Shown piece by piece: positions 41,084 to 50,558 of a stretch of 62,246 nucleotides of DNA. The stretch lies in contig JAIOAQ010000016.1 in NCBI GenBank assembly GCA_019873735.1, positions 1 through 62,246 on the forward strand. Reading direction: 5' to 3'. The notes under the pieces are model-generated. The model was not told where the DNA came from, did no database searches, and saw nothing but the letters and a program-made list of their open reading frames with translations. Positions within the stretch are counted from its first letter, which is position 1, and each line of letters begins with the position of its first letter. A program made the position numbers and the translations under genes. The stretch comes from Chloroflexota bacterium. Lineage in GTDB: Bacteria; Chloroflexota; Anaerolineae; Anaerolineales; Villigracilaceae.

Positions 41084-42247
41084 TTACTGACCGAGAACAC
41101 CATCAACGGTCAGGCTACCATCAATCAAGGCAGCCTTGATGGCCTCAAGTTCGGCCTTCAGTTCGGCAGAGACATCATCGTCAAATTCATGGAAGGGAGC
41201 GATATCCACGCCGCCGTCGGCGATCGTGTAAACAACCGTGCCGCCGGTGAAGTTGCCCTCGACAACATCCTTGATGGTATCGAAGACGGCAACATCAATC
41301 TTCTTCAACACGGAGGTCAGAAGGATATCCTTGTACTCCGGAGCGGTATCGTACCAGTCGGCGTCCACGCCGATGATCAGGCACGAGCCGGTCTCTTTGC
41401 AGTAAGCCGCAGAGCCAAGGCCAACCGGGCCGGCCACGGGCAGGATGATATCGGCGCCTTCCTGAACGAAGGACTCAGCCTGAGCGCGGCCATCATCCAG
41501 CGACTCAAAGTTGTTGGTGAAGGAGCCTTCGCCGGTAGCGGTGTTCCAGCCCAAAACCTCCACATTGGTGCCCTTCTGCTGATTGTAATACTTGACGCCC
41601 GCTTCAAAGCCCTTCATGAAGATGGTCACGGTCGGGATGGGCAGACCACCATAGGTGGCAACCTTGCCGCTCTTGGTCATGCCTGCAGCCAGGTAGCCCG
41701 CCAGGAAAGAAGCCTGGTCGGTCTGGAAGGCCAAACCGCGCACATTGGGCAGTTCCTGATCGGTACCGCACTGCACGCCTACTTCCGCGCCGGGCCAGCA
41801 GTCCGGGAAGGTATAGTCCACAATGGCCATCTTCTGGTCGGGGTTAGCCAAAGCGGTCTTGGCGGTATCCACACCCAGCAGGAAGCCGACGGTGACAATC
41901 AGGTCTGTGCCTTCATCCAGGTACTGCTGAATGTTCTTGGCATAGTCCGATTGCTGCTGCGACTCGAGGTATTTACCCTCGATGCCAAACTCGGTCACGG
42001 CATCCTGGACGCCTTTCCAGGCGCTAGCGTTGAAGGACTTGTCATCAATGCCGCCCATGTCCGTCACCTGACCGACCTTGATCACCGGAGCGGGGGGTTC
42101 AGTCGGCGCGGGGGCTTCGGTCGCGGCGGGGGCTTCGGTCGCGGCCGGCTCTGCCGGAGCGGGCTGCTCAACGGGTTTCGGCTGGCAAGCCGCAAGGGCC
42201 ATCGAGGCGATCAATACGATGGCAAAAACAAAATACAGTTTTTTCAT
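41084..42247 (-). CDS. BMP-family substrate-binding lipoprotein
   Basis: This 387-residue lipoprotein (lipobox MALAAC) is a PnrA/BmpA-type nucleoside-binding protein. It shows VGQVTDMGGIDDKSFNASAWKG in parts, the YAKNIQQYLDEGTDLIVTVG hinge region and LPVAGPVGLGSAAY. It has an Ala/Pro/Glu-rich linker after the signal. The ATG at 42247 with GAGGAG upstream gives a clean signal peptide. A longer reading beginning at 42349 lacks one. Confidence 0.94.
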   Translation of the reverse strand: MKKLYFVFAIVLIASMALAACQPKPVEQPAPAEPAATEAPAATEAPAPTEPPAPVIKVGQVTDMGGIDDKSFNASAWKGVQDAVTEFGIEGKYLESQQQSDYAKNIQQYLDEGTDLIVTVGFLLGVDTAKTALANPDQKMAIVDYTFPDCWPGAEVGVQCGTDQELPNVRGLAFQTDQASFLAGYLAAGMTKSGKVATYGGLPIPTVTIFMKGFEAGVKYYNQQKGTNVEVLGWNTATGEGSFTNNFESLDDGRAQAESFVQEGADIILPVAGPVGLGSAAYCKETGSCLIIGVDADWYDTAPEYKDILLTSVLKKIDVAVFDTIKDVVEGNFTGGTVVYTIADGGVDIAPFHEFDDDVSAELKAELEAIKAALIDGSLTVDGVLGQ

Positions 42248-42363
42248 TCTTTCTTCTCCTCTTTGAAAGATTTTAGCGGACAGGATTTGTACGGGTTTGC
42301 GTGTTTTCAATCGCTCTATCGCACCTCCTTCGTCTTTTTTGTCAGACAATTTCCGCGCTAAAA

Positions 42364-42392
42364 GTATACAACAACCCTACTGCATGCGCAAG
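42364..42392 (-). promoter_or_regulatory. Promoter of the BmpA-like gene
   Basis: On the minus strand, TTGCGC (42387-42392) and TATACT (42364-42369) are 17 nt apart. The predicted leader of about 110 nt shows no recognised riboswitch. It contains AAGGAGG far from the ATG, and the true ribosome site is GAGGAG near 42257. Confidence 0.45.
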
Positions 42393-42444
42393 TGTAAAAA
42401 CGCACAGTTTCCGCCTGCAGATTGCTCAGCCTGTAAATAACACG

Positions 42445-43467
42445 TCACCTTGGAAACTCCAGCGGGACATTGGTGCGCAAAGTGCCGGCTTCAAGGGCCT
42501 GAAGGATGGTTTCCATTTCCTGCTGGATTTCGCCGGGGATGGCAACTGCCGGATTGCGGTAAGGGGCCAGCCAGAGGCGGCCGGGATAAACGCCGCCTGC
42601 GGTTTCACCCCGCCGGAGCGACCGAATCAACACCTGAACCCGCGGGCTGGGCTGCTTGACGATGGAAGTGAGCAAAACCGGACGCGCTTCAGGCAAGGCA
42701 TAGAACTGGTCGCGCTCAGAGCCGATGGCGTAAACACCGGCTTCAGCGGCAGCCAGCAAAGCCCCCTGCCCTGTACCGCCGCCAACGCCAAAGATGACAT
42801 CCGCTCCGCTGTTAATCAGTTCCTGGCCGGTTTCACGGCCCCAGGCAGTATCCACAAACAATTTCTCGCGGCTCCCGCCGCTGCGATAGCGGACATCTGC
42901 CTGAATCTTTGGGTCTATATACGCCACGCCGTTGCGAAAACCTTCGCATGTTTTCCAGTTTGAATCAATGCCAGAAGTTTCACATACCGCGCCGACATGT
43001 CCGGCCTGTGTCATTCGGGCTGCCAAGACGCCCGCCAGAAAACCGGCCTGGTCTTCGGGAAACGTCACCACCAGCAGATTCGGACGCGATTCTTCCCCGG
43101 CCTGGTCAATGCCGATGAAAAAGGTACCCGGATATCGGTCCGCGGCTTGAAGCGTTTCATCACGCAGACTCATACCGACGGTGAGAATCAGGTCATAGCC
43201 ATCCAGGGCAAAGGCATCAATGTTTTTAGCATAGTCTTGCGAGGCGACCGTTTCGATCACCGCAATCTCATCTGCCCAGCCTGCGGCGCGCGCGATTTGC
43301 AACTCATCCCAGGCAGCCTGATTGAAAGCATGGTCACCCAGCCCTTCGGTTGTCGTCACCAATCCGGCGCAGAAAACTTCGGTGCGGAAACAATCGGGGG
43401 GCTGTTCGCAGGCCGAAAGTCCGGCTATGAACAGGATCAGGAGAAAGCAGCGGGCAAACCGGTTCAC
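42445..43467 (-). CDS. Second BMP-family substrate-binding lipoprotein
   Basis: This 340-residue lipoprotein (lipobox GLSAC) is a diverged BMP protein (VTTTEGLGDHAFNQAAWDEL, YAKNIDAFALDGYDLILTVG, GADVIFGVGGGTGQGAL). It has four Cys near the N-terminus and middle (PPDCFRTEVFC, AVCETSG...CEGF), unusual for the family. It follows an MFS carrier at 7 nt and precedes the main BmpA-like gene by about 200 nt. It may present another ligand to the same permeases. Confidence 0.9.
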   Translation of the reverse strand: MNRFARCFLLILFIAGLSACEQPPDCFRTEVFCAGLVTTTEGLGDHAFNQAAWDELQIARAAGWADEIAVIETVASQDYAKNIDAFALDGYDLILTVGMSLRDETLQAADRYPGTFFIGIDQAGEESRPNLLVVTFPEDQAGFLAGVLAARMTQAGHVGAVCETSGIDSNWKTCEGFRNGVAYIDPKIQADVRYRSGGSREKLFVDTAWGRETGQELINSGADVIFGVGGGTGQGALLAAAEAGVYAIGSERDQFYALPEARPVLLTSIVKQPSPRVQVLIRSLRRGETAGGVYPGRLWLAPYRNPAVAIPGEIQQEMETILQALEAGTLRTNVPLEFPR

Positions 43468-43474
43468 AGAGTCT

Positions 43475-44755
43475 CTAGGCCGGCGCTTGTCTCGGCCTGC
43501 CTTTCACTTTCAGCATGGCCAAAAAGGCCAACGCCATAAAAGCAAAACTGAACAGCCACAGCCAGCGGTATTGATCGCCAAGGATATCTACGAGGATCCC
43601 GCCCAGAGTAGGGCCAAGGACGGCTGCCAGTTGGGATGAGAAGTAGTAAAGGCCAGTAAAGGCTCCAATGCGCTTTTCATCCCCATGGTCATAAACCAGC
43701 GGAAGGCTGTTGACGTTGACCATCGCCCACAGGAAACCGGCCAGCACAAGCACAACAGCAAAGGTGACAGTGTCCTGAATGACGAAAAAGCCGGCAAGGG
43801 TAAGGATGGTCAACCCAATCAGGCCGATGCGGATGACCGGGCTGCGCCCGTAGCGGGTTCCCAGCAGTCCGGCCGGCACCGAGAAGAGGATGAAAGAAAC
43901 GGTCACCAATCCGGCATAGATGGAGGCTGTTCCGGCCTTCATCCCAAGGGAGAAAACCGCAAAGGAAGACAATCCCGTTTCAAGGGCGTTGAAGGCCATG
44001 AACCAGAGCAGAATCCCAAGCAGGACAAACAGGCCGCTTTTATCGGGATTCTCAAAGAGGGCGCGGATATTGCGCAGGACGCCGCTTTCTTCACGGCTCT
44101 CAATCTCAATTTGCGGCGGCTCCTTGACGAAGAGGATGGCCACCGCCAGAGCAACAAACATGGCAACCGCGCCGGCCAAAAAAGGAGCCTGACGGCCAAA
44201 GGCATTGAAGAGCATTCCCCCGCCAAAATAGGCCAACAGGCCGCCCACGCCGCCCATCAGGTTGATGACGCCGTTGGCCTTGCTGCGATCGTTTGGCTGG
44301 AAGAGGTCGCCCAACCAGGCGATGGTAGGCGAACGGAATAAGGCCATGCCGATGTTGGTAATCAGAATGAAAACAGCAATTGCCAGCACCGACTGTGCTA
44401 CCGGGATAAAGACAAAGCCTAAGAGTGCAATCGGCGCCCCAAGCAAAATCCAGGGTTTGCGGCGGCCAAAGCGATTCCAGGTCTGGTCGCTTTGGGCACC
44501 TACCCAGGGCTGGACAAACATGTTGATGAGATTGTCCCAGGTCATGATAAACAGGGCCAGGCTGGGAGCCAGGCCAAAGCCGACAATGTTGGGCAGGGCG
44601 CGTCCTTCGGCCAGCAACTGGCGTTCAAACTCGGGGTTGCCTGCCTGCAGGAAAAGAGGAATGTACTGATTGAAGATCGGCCAGATGATGCTGATGCCGA
44701 GAAAGCCAAAGCCCAGCAAAAAGGTCTTGCCCCAGGGAAATTTTTGTGAAGCCAT
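43475..44755 (-). CDS. MFS transporter (SLC45/sugar-type)
   Basis: This 426-residue protein has twelve helices. The conserved loop after helix 2 is DQTWNRFGRRKPWIL, typical of the glycoside/SLC45-type MFS carriers, and helix 4 has AWLGDLFQPNDRSKANGV. The substrate may be a sugar or nucleoside. It starts 11 nt after trmD and is followed by the second BMP gene at 7 nt. The DHGDEKRIGAFTGLYYF segment is also family-typical. Confidence 0.9.
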   Translation of the reverse strand: MASQKFPWGKTFLLGFGFLGISIIWPIFNQYIPLFLQAGNPEFERQLLAEGRALPNIVGFGLAPSLALFIMTWDNLINMFVQPWVGAQSDQTWNRFGRRKPWILLGAPIALLGFVFIPVAQSVLAIAVFILITNIGMALFRSPTIAWLGDLFQPNDRSKANGVINLMGGVGGLLAYFGGGMLFNAFGRQAPFLAGAVAMFVALAVAILFVKEPPQIEIESREESGVLRNIRALFENPDKSGLFVLLGILLWFMAFNALETGLSSFAVFSLGMKAGTASIYAGLVTVSFILFSVPAGLLGTRYGRSPVIRIGLIGLTILTLAGFFVIQDTVTFAVVLVLAGFLWAMVNVNSLPLVYDHGDEKRIGAFTGLYYFSSQLAAVLGPTLGGILVDILGDQYRWLWLFSFAFMALAFLAMLKVKGRPRQAPA

Positions 44756-44766
44756 GGAAAATCTCC

Positions 44767-45546
44767 TTATTCTTTTGATGAGGGTGCTTGAGGGGAGGTT
44801 GAGCGGTATTCATCAAGAAAACGGCGGTCTTGCTCGCTCAAGGCGGCTTTGTCCAGCAGGTCGGGCCGGCGCGCCAATGTCCTCAGCAGGGACTGTTCGC
44901 GCCGCCAGCGGGCAATGCGGGCATGGTCGCCTGAAAGCAAGACATCCGGCACGCGCCAGCCGCGAAATTCGGGCGGACGGGTATAGTGCGGATACTCAAG
45001 CAGGCCGCCGGCATGAGAATCGTCCATCGGCCCGTCGGGGTCGCCCAGGACGCCGGGCAAGAGGCGCGTGACGGCATCCACGATGATCATTGCCGGCAAT
45101 TCGCCGCCGGTGAGGACATAATCGCCGATCGAGATTTCATCCGTCACCAGGTGTTCGCGGACGCGTTCGTCTACGCCTTCATAGCGTCCACAGATGATGG
45201 CCAGCCGCGGCTGACGCGAGAGTTCGAGGGCAATGGCCTGGTTGAAAACGCGTCCCTGCGGCGTGAGGAGGATGATCGGGCAGGGGGGCTGTCCATCGTC
45301 CGCCGCGCCGGCCACAGGTCCAAGCACAGACTCGACGGCCTCGAAAATGGGTTCGGGTTTCATCACCATCCCGCCGCCGCCGCCATAAGGCAGGTCATCA
45401 GTAGTGTGATGTCTGTCGTGCGTCCAATCACGGATGTTGTGCAGGTGGATTTCGAGCAAGCCGCGTTCAGCCGCCTTCTGCAAGATGCTGGCCTGGAAAT
45501 AGGGGGAGAAAACTTCAGGCAAAAGGGTGAAAATATCAAAACGCAT
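44767..45546 (-). CDS. trmD: tRNA (guanine-37-N1)-methyltransferase
   Basis: TrmD methylates G37 of tRNA next to the anticodon, using SAM. This 259-residue protein has the trefoil-knot motifs ([66 protein letters not shown] in parts). The usual neighbours rimM, rpsP and rplS are absent here. It heads a minus-strand run with an MFS and a BMP gene. Confidence 0.97.
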   Translation of the reverse strand: MRFDIFTLLPEVFSPYFQASILQKAAERGLLEIHLHNIRDWTHDRHHTTDDLPYGGGGGMVMKPEPIFEAVESVLGPVAGAADDGQPPCPIILLTPQGRVFNQAIALELSRQPRLAIICGRYEGVDERVREHLVTDEISIGDYVLTGGELPAMIIVDAVTRLLPGVLGDPDGPMDDSHAGGLLEYPHYTRPPEFRGWRVPDVLLSGDHARIARWRREQSLLRTLARRPDLLDKAALSEQDRRFLDEYRSTSPQAPSSKE

Positions 45547-45606
45547 GGTTACATTCTATATGCAAGAGAGCAAAGTGGCAAGCACTTGACTCGGGTTAAG
45601 GGCTGA

Positions 45607-45615
45607 TGGTAAGAT
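45607..45615 (+). promoter_or_regulatory. Extended -10 box directly before the first TPR gene
   Basis: TGGTAAGAT is an extended -10 element that ends six nucleotides before the ATG at 45622, again predicting a leaderless message. There is no ribosome-binding site at 45622. Confidence 0.45.
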
Positions 45616-45621
45616 GATTGC

Positions 45622-46905
45622 ATGTATCTCAAAGGCAGCAAGTGGAGTATGAACCGCCGGCGCAGGCCGGTAAACTGGTTTCGGGTTGTTTTTCTGGGCT
45701 TGCTGGCACTGGCCCTGTTTTATGTCAATCAGGTCGTTGTGCCGGAAATTCCGCCTATTGGCCAGCCGACGGTCACCCCAACTCGTTCGGCCGAGTCTTA
45801 TGTGACTGAGGCAGAAGCGTATTTTCAAGACGGGAAACTCTTGCAGGCCATTGAGGCTTACGAACAAGCGATCCGCTCCAATCCTACCGATGCAACGCTT
45901 TATATCGCTTTGGCGCGCGTCCAGGTCTTTGCCGGGCAGTATTCGGAAGCCCATAAAAATGCAGATTATGCCATTCTGAGACAGCCAGATAATTCTATGG
46001 CGCACGCTCTGCGTGCCTGGGCTTTAGATTACGAGGGCGATTATCTGAACGCCGAGGCTTCGGTCAAGCGCGCCCTGGAACTTGACCCGAACAATGGCGT
46101 CGCCCACGCCTATTATGCTGAGATTCTGGTGGATTCCTATCTGGCAGGCACCGGACCGTTAAATTCTATTGAGCGCGCGGCGGAGGCTTCGCGCACGGCG
46201 CTGGCATTGGCCCCAAATACAATCGAGGCCCATCAGGCACGCGGTTATGTATTGGAGGTGACTGCCAACTACGAAGAAGCGATTCGCGAATATCAGGCGG
46301 CAATTAGCATTAATGGCAACATTCCCAGCCTGTACCTGGCGCTGGGGCGCAACTATCGCGCCCTGGGTATTTACGACCAGGCTGTAGATGCCTTTACCCG
46401 CGCGGATGCGCTCAACCCGGCCGACCCAACGCCGAACCTGTTGACCGCGCGCACCTATGCGACGATTGGTGAATACGCCAAGGCGGTACAATACGCCGAG
46501 CAGGCCGTCAAAGACAGCCCGGCCGACCCGCGTCTGCGCGGCGCGCTGGGGGTGATGTATTATAAAAATGCGCAATTTCCAGAGGCTGTCCGAGAACTGT
46601 CATTGGCCGTCAACGGCGGGACAACCGAAGATGGGCAGAAAATAACGGGGTTAACCCTGGTCAGTAATGACCTTCGCCTGGCAGAGTATTATTACACCTA
46701 TGGTCTGGCCCTGGCGCGCACCTTGCGCTGCGGCGAAGCGCTGCCGGTGGCGCAACTGATTCAGGCCACCATTCCAGGTGATGAAATTGCCATGGCAAAC
46801 GCGCAGGAAATTATTAAAGTCTGCGAGCAGAATCTCAATGTCACCCCCAGCCCGACCGTTGAAGTGTTGCCGACCGAGACCGCGACGGTCACTCCCACGC
46901 CATGA
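45622..46905 (+). CDS. Membrane-anchored TPR protein (paralogue A)
   Basis: This 427-residue protein has a basic start, one helix (RVVFLGLLALALFYVNQVVV) and then seven to eight tetratricopeptide repeats (for example AEAYFQDGKLLQAIEAYEQAI, AWALDYEGDYLNAEASVKRALEL in parts). It ends with a Thr/Pro tail. TPR proteins serve as scaffolds. Its stop overlaps the ATG of the next gene (ATGA), and that gene is a paralogue. The start at 45622 fits the promoter. An ATG 27 nt downstream is an alternative. Confidence 0.86.
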   Translation: MYLKGSKWSMNRRRRPVNWFRVVFLGLLALALFYVNQVVVPEIPPIGQPTVTPTRSAESYVTEAEAYFQDGKLLQAIEAYEQAIRSNPTDATLYIALARVQVFAGQYSEAHKNADYAILRQPDNSMAHALRAWALDYEGDYLNAEASVKRALELDPNNGVAHAYYAEILVDSYLAGTGPLNSIERAAEASRTALALAPNTIEAHQARGYVLEVTANYEEAIREYQAAISINGNIPSLYLALGRNYRALGIYDQAVDAFTRADALNPADPTPNLLTARTYATIGEYAKAVQYAEQAVKDSPADPRLRGALGVMYYKNAQFPEAVRELSLAVNGGTTEDGQKITGLTLVSNDLRLAEYYYTYGLALARTLRCGEALPVAQLIQATIPGDEIAMANAQEIIKVCEQNLNVTPSPTVEVLPTETATVTPTP

Positions 46906-48281
46906 ATCTCCCTCCGCGCCGCCGTCTGTTTTCACGCCAGGAAGCCGTTTCTCCCTACCGCCTGGCCTTTTATATCTTCCTCATTCTGGGTCTGCTCTGG
47001 CTGCTGAGACAGGTGGAGAGCGAACAGGTCAAACCGCTCTTCCTGCCTACCCCCACCCCAACGCGCTCGGCCCTTTCCTACGCCCTGGAGGGAGACGCGT
47101 TGTTTGTTGCCGGAAAACTTGACGCTGCCATCGCCGCCTATCAACAGGCCGTGCAAGTTGACCCCAACGATGCTCAGGTTTGGGCCAAACTGGCGCGCAT
47201 TCAGACCTACTCCTCGGCATTGCTGACCACCGACCCCGAACGCCTGAAGCGCCTGCAAGAAGCGCAGGCCTCTGCCGATAAAGCGGTCGAACTCGCGCCA
47301 GACGACAGCAACGCCCACGCCATCCGCGCCTTTGTGCTGGATTGGCATGCCAATCCCAGCCTGGTAGGCGAGAAGAAGGCCCAAGAGTTGCTCGCCGAAG
47401 CCGAACAGGAAGCCGTGCGCGCCTTACAACTGGACAATCAAAACACGCTGGCACTGGCTTTCTACGCCGAAATTCTGGTAGATCAGCAAAAGTGGGTACA
47501 GGCAGAACAATACATCCGTCAGGCCGTTGAGCAAGACCCCGGCCTGATGGACGTGCACCGGGTATACGCTTACGTCCTGGAAACGCTTGGCCAATACAAC
47601 CAGGCCATTACCGAATACGACCAGGCGATTGCAATCACACCGAACCTGACATTCCTATACCTGCGCGCCGGCGCAAATTACCGCCGGCTGGCCTTTGGCA
47701 GCCCCAGCGCCGAACAGGCCGAACCGCTCTACACCCGCTCATTGGAGTACTTTGACAAGGCCGCCCGCTTGAACGAACAACTGGGAATCCAAGACCCGGT
47801 ACCGTACATGTCCATTGCCAAGACGTACTCGCAAATGGGAGAATACTTTATCGCAGGCCGTAACATGCAAAAAGCCATCGAAATCAACCCCAGCAACGCC
47901 GACCTGTATGGGCAGTTGGGCATTATCTTCTTCAAGTCGCGCAATTACGAGGGGTCTATCCCTGCTTTTCGGTGCGCCATTTACGGCTGCACCGCCGAAG
48001 AATCCTGTCAGGCGCGTTACGGCCGCGAGTGCGACCCGGCCTTTGGTGAAATTGGCGCCGAGGTCCAGGGGTTGGCATTGAGCGACAGCACCGTCGTATA
48101 TTACTACACCTACGGCTCAGTGCTGGCGGCCTTGAGCCGACCGCGCGACAATCAATGCGCCGAGGCAATGACCATCCTCTCGCAAGTAAAGCAGGCTTAC
48201 GGAAGCGACCCGGATATCGCCGGAATCGTGCGCGCCGGCGAACAAATCTGCCAGTCGCTGGGTACGCAGACCACGCCATAG
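46902..48281 (+). CDS. Membrane-anchored TPR protein (paralogue B)
   Basis: This 459-residue protein has one N-terminal helix (LAFYIFLILGLLWLL), a PTPTPTRS linker and about eight TPR-like repeats (ALFVAGKLDAAIAAYQQAVQ, AYVLETLGQYNQAITEYDQAI in parts). It shares the PTRSA...SY start and the AFYAEILVD segment with paralogue A, so the pair arose by duplication. Two Cys pairs in the last repeats (GCTAEESC, REC) differ from A. The function is unknown. Confidence 0.86.
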   Translation: MNLPPRRRLFSRQEAVSPYRLAFYIFLILGLLWLLRQVESEQVKPLFLPTPTPTRSALSYALEGDALFVAGKLDAAIAAYQQAVQVDPNDAQVWAKLARIQTYSSALLTTDPERLKRLQEAQASADKAVELAPDDSNAHAIRAFVLDWHANPSLVGEKKAQELLAEAEQEAVRALQLDNQNTLALAFYAEILVDQQKWVQAEQYIRQAVEQDPGLMDVHRVYAYVLETLGQYNQAITEYDQAIAITPNLTFLYLRAGANYRRLAFGSPSAEQAEPLYTRSLEYFDKAARLNEQLGIQDPVPYMSIAKTYSQMGEYFIAGRNMQKAIEINPSNADLYGQLGIIFFKSRNYEGSIPAFRCAIYGCTAEESCQARYGRECDPAFGEIGAEVQGLALSDSTVVYYYTYGSVLAALSRPRDNQCAEAMTILSQVKQAYGSDPDIAGIVRAGEQICQSLGTQTTP

Positions 48282-48305
48282 TCAATATGCATTCAGGGGG
48301 AATAG

Positions 48306-48398
48306 CGATTGCCTGCTCTCAACCCTCCCGCAGATTAGAGCAGGGCTGGCAACCAGTGCCGGCGCTCATGGAAAACCCGCGGGAGGATAGGCCGTTAC
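48306..48398. repeat. Palindromic element, copy 5 (93 bp)
   Basis: GATTGCCTGC and CAACCCTCCCGCAGATT at the left are inverted at the right as AAACCCGCGGGAGGATAGGC and GTTAC. The interior GAGCAGGGCTGGCAACCAG matches the interior of copy 1. It sits between the TPR operon and the groES promoter. Confidence 0.72.
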
Positions 48399-48437
48399 GT
48401 AGAATATCAGAATTTTGTTAACGTTTGATATCGCCCC

Positions 48438-48466
48438 TTGACTTCCCCTCAAAAGACAGGTAAGAT
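48438..48466 (+). promoter_or_regulatory. groES-groEL promoter
   Basis: TTGACT (48438-48443) and TAAGAT (48461-48466) are 17 nt apart, a good housekeeping promoter. The predicted start at about 48473 puts the CIRCE element in the early leader. Confidence 0.8.
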
Positions 48467-48477
48467 AGGCGCGCAAC

Positions 48478-48504
48478 TTAGCACTCACAAGTTTTGAGTG
48501 CTAA
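48478..48504 (+). promoter_or_regulatory. CIRCE operator (HrcA binding site)
   Basis: TTAGCACTC, nine nucleotides, then GAGTGCTAA matches the CIRCE consensus exactly. HrcA binds it and represses groESL until heat shock. hrcA is not in this window. Confidence 0.95.
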
Positions 48505-48547
48505 AACCCTGTCCCAAAAACCACACTTGTGTCAAGGAGGCGTGTAT

Positions 48548-48838
48548 ATGAATATCAAACCACTTGGAAGCCGTGTCGTTGTTGAGCCAATCGAGCAGGA
48601 AGAAGTCACTGCTGGCGGCATTGTGCTCCCCGATACCGCAAAGGAGAAACCTCAGCAGGGTGTCATTCTGGCCGCCGGCCCCGGCGATCGCGACGAGGAC
48701 GGCAAATACATCCCCATGGATGTCAAAGTCGGTGACAAAGTCTTATTTGCCAAGTACGCCGGGACGGAAATGAAAATCGACGGCAAGAAACTGCTCATCC
48801 TGCGCGAGAGCGACCTGCTTGCAATCATTGAAAAGTAA
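48548..48838 (+). CDS. groS: Co-chaperonin GroES
   Basis: This 96-residue protein is GroES, the heptameric lid of GroEL. It begins [19 protein letters not shown], has the mobile loop [16 protein letters not shown] and the conserved [21 protein letters not shown] split by short loops. AAGGAGG lies 7 nt before the ATG at 48548. A longer in-frame reading from 48494 overlaps the CIRCE element and is rejected. groEL starts 21 nt after the stop. Confidence 0.97.
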   Translation: MNIKPLGSRVVVEPIEQEEVTAGGIVLPDTAKEKPQQGVILAAGPGDRDEDGKYIPMDVKVGDKVLFAKYAGTEMKIDGKKLLILRESDLLAIIEK

Positions 48839-48859
48839 AAACACTGGAGGAATTAACCT

Positions 48860-50497
48860 ATGGCAGCCAAACAAATCGCTTTCTCTGAAGATGCCCGTCG
48901 GCGTCTGAAAAACGGTATTGACATCGTTGCAACCGCCGTTGCGACCACCCTCGGCCCCAAAGGCCGCAATGTTGCAGTCGACCGCAAGTTCGGCTCCCCC
49001 ACCATCACCCATGACGGCGTCTCCGTCGCCAAGGAAATCGAACTGGAAGACCCGTTTGAAAATATGGGCGCGCAACTGCTCAAGGAAGCCGCCAGCAAGA
49101 CCAACGACATTGCCGGCGATGGCACCACCACGTCCACCGTCCTGGCGCACGCCATCATCACCGAAGGCCTGAAGGCCCTGGCCGCCGGCTACAACGCCAT
49201 GCTCGTCAAGCGCGGCATTGAGCAGGCTACCGATAAGGTCGTCGAAGCCCTGAAAGCCATGGCCACCACCATTGACACCAAAGAAGAAATCGCCTCTGTG
49301 GCCACCAACTCGGCAGCCGATGAAGAAATCGGCAACCTGATTGCCGAAGTGATGGACAAAGTCGGCAAAGACGGCGTCATCACCGTTGAGGAATCCAAAT
49401 CGCTGCAGTTCGAGCAGGAATACGTCGAGGGTATGCAGTTCGACCGCGGCTACATCTCGCCCTACTTCATCACCGACCCCGAACACATGGAAGCCGTGAT
49501 CGAAGAGCCCTATATCCTCATTAATGAGAAGAAGATCTCCGCCGCACAAGATATCGTTCCCATCCTTGAAAAACTGGTGCAAATCGGCAAACGCGAACTG
49601 GTCATCATCGCCGAGGATGTTGACGGCGAAGCCCTGGCCACGCTGGTGCTCAACAAACTGCGCGGCATGCTCAACGTCCTGGCCGTCAAGGCGCCCGGCT
49701 TTGGCGACCGCCGCAAGGCCATGCTGCAAGACATTGCCATTCTGACCGGCGGCACCGTCATCTCCGAAGAGACCGGCCGCAAACTGGAAACCGTCACCAT
49801 CCAAGACCTGGGCCGCTGCGAGAAAGTCGTCTCTGACAAAGAGAACACCACCATCATCGGCGGCAAGGGCGATGGCGCCCAAATCAAGGGCCGCATCGAG
49901 CAAATCCGCGTCGAAATCGAAAAGGCCACCAGCGACTACGACCGCGAGAAACTGCAGGAGCGCCTGGCCAAACTTTCCGGCGGCGTCGCCATCATCCGCG
50001 TTGGCGCGGCCACCGAAACCGAACTCAAAGAAAAGAAACACCGCGTGGAAGACGCCCTCTCTGCCGCCCGCGCAGCCGTTGAAGAAGGCATCGTCCCCGG
50101 CGGCGAAATTTCGCTCATCAATGCCAGCGAAGCCCTCGAAGGCCTGAAACTGGACAACGAAGACGCTCAGATCGGCGTCAACATCGTCCGCAAGGCGCTG
50201 GAAGAACCGATTCGCAAACTGGTTGCCAATGCCGGACAGGATGGCTCGGTCGTGATTGACAGCGTCCGCCGCCAGGCCAAGGAAAAGAAAAACAAGAACA
50301 TCGGCTACAACGTGCTCACGGGTGAATACGTGGACATGATTAAGGCCGGCATCATCGACCCGGTCAAGGTTGTGCGCGGCGCCCTCGAAAACGCCGCCTC
50401 CATCGCCGCCATGATCCTGACCACCGACGCCCTGATTACCGACATCCCCGAAAAAGAAAAAGCCCCGGCCATGCCGCCCGGTGGAATGGATTACTAG
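48860..50497 (+). CDS. groL: Chaperonin GroEL
   Basis: This 545-residue protein is GroEL, the ATP-driven folding chamber. It has the nucleotide loop [11 protein letters not shown], the catalytic [13 protein letters not shown] region, [15 protein letters not shown] and the GGM-type tail (MPPGGMDY). The length is normal. GGAGG precedes the ATG, and the terminator at 50509 follows. One copy is seen here, though some Chloroflexi have more. Confidence 0.98.
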   Translation: MAAKQIAFSEDARRRLKNGIDIVATAVATTLGPKGRNVAVDRKFGSPTITHDGVSVAKEIELEDPFENMGAQLLKEAASKTNDIAGDGTTTSTVLAHAIITEGLKALAAGYNAMLVKRGIEQATDKVVEALKAMATTIDTKEEIASVATNSAADEEIGNLIAEVMDKVGKDGVITVEESKSLQFEQEYVEGMQFDRGYISPYFITDPEHMEAVIEEPYILINEKKISAAQDIVPILEKLVQIGKRELVIIAEDVDGEALATLVLNKLRGMLNVLAVKAPGFGDRRKAMLQDIAILTGGTVISEETGRKLETVTIQDLGRCEKVVSDKENTTIIGGKGDGAQIKGRIEQIRVEIEKATSDYDREKLQERLAKLSGGVAIIRVGAATETELKEKKHRVEDALSAARAAVEEGIVPGGEISLINASEALEGLKLDNEDAQIGVNIVRKALEEPIRKLVANAGQDGSVVIDSVRRQAKEKKNKNIGYNVLTGEYVDMIKAGIIDPVKVVRGALENAASIAAMILTTDALITDIPEKEKAPAMPPGGMDY

Positions 50498-50508
50498 ACC
50501 ACGACGCA

Positions 50509-50541
50509 ATAGGGCAGGTCTGAGACCTGCCCTATTTTTAT
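50509..50541 (+). terminator. Intrinsic terminator of groESL
   Basis: ATAGGGCAGGTC and GACCTGCCCTAT form a perfect 12-bp stem with loop TGA, followed by TTTTTATTTG. It ends the groESL transcript just before the promoter of the next gene. Confidence 0.92.
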
Positions 50542-50542
50542 T

Positions 50543-50551
50543 TGTTATAAT
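50543..50551 (+). promoter_or_regulatory. Extended -10 box directly before the parvulin gene
   Basis: TGTTATAAT is an extended -10 element 7 nt before the ATG at 50559. With the groESL terminator ending at about 50541, the next gene needs its own promoter, and this one predicts a leaderless message. Confidence 0.55.
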
Positions 50552-50558
50552 CGTATTG

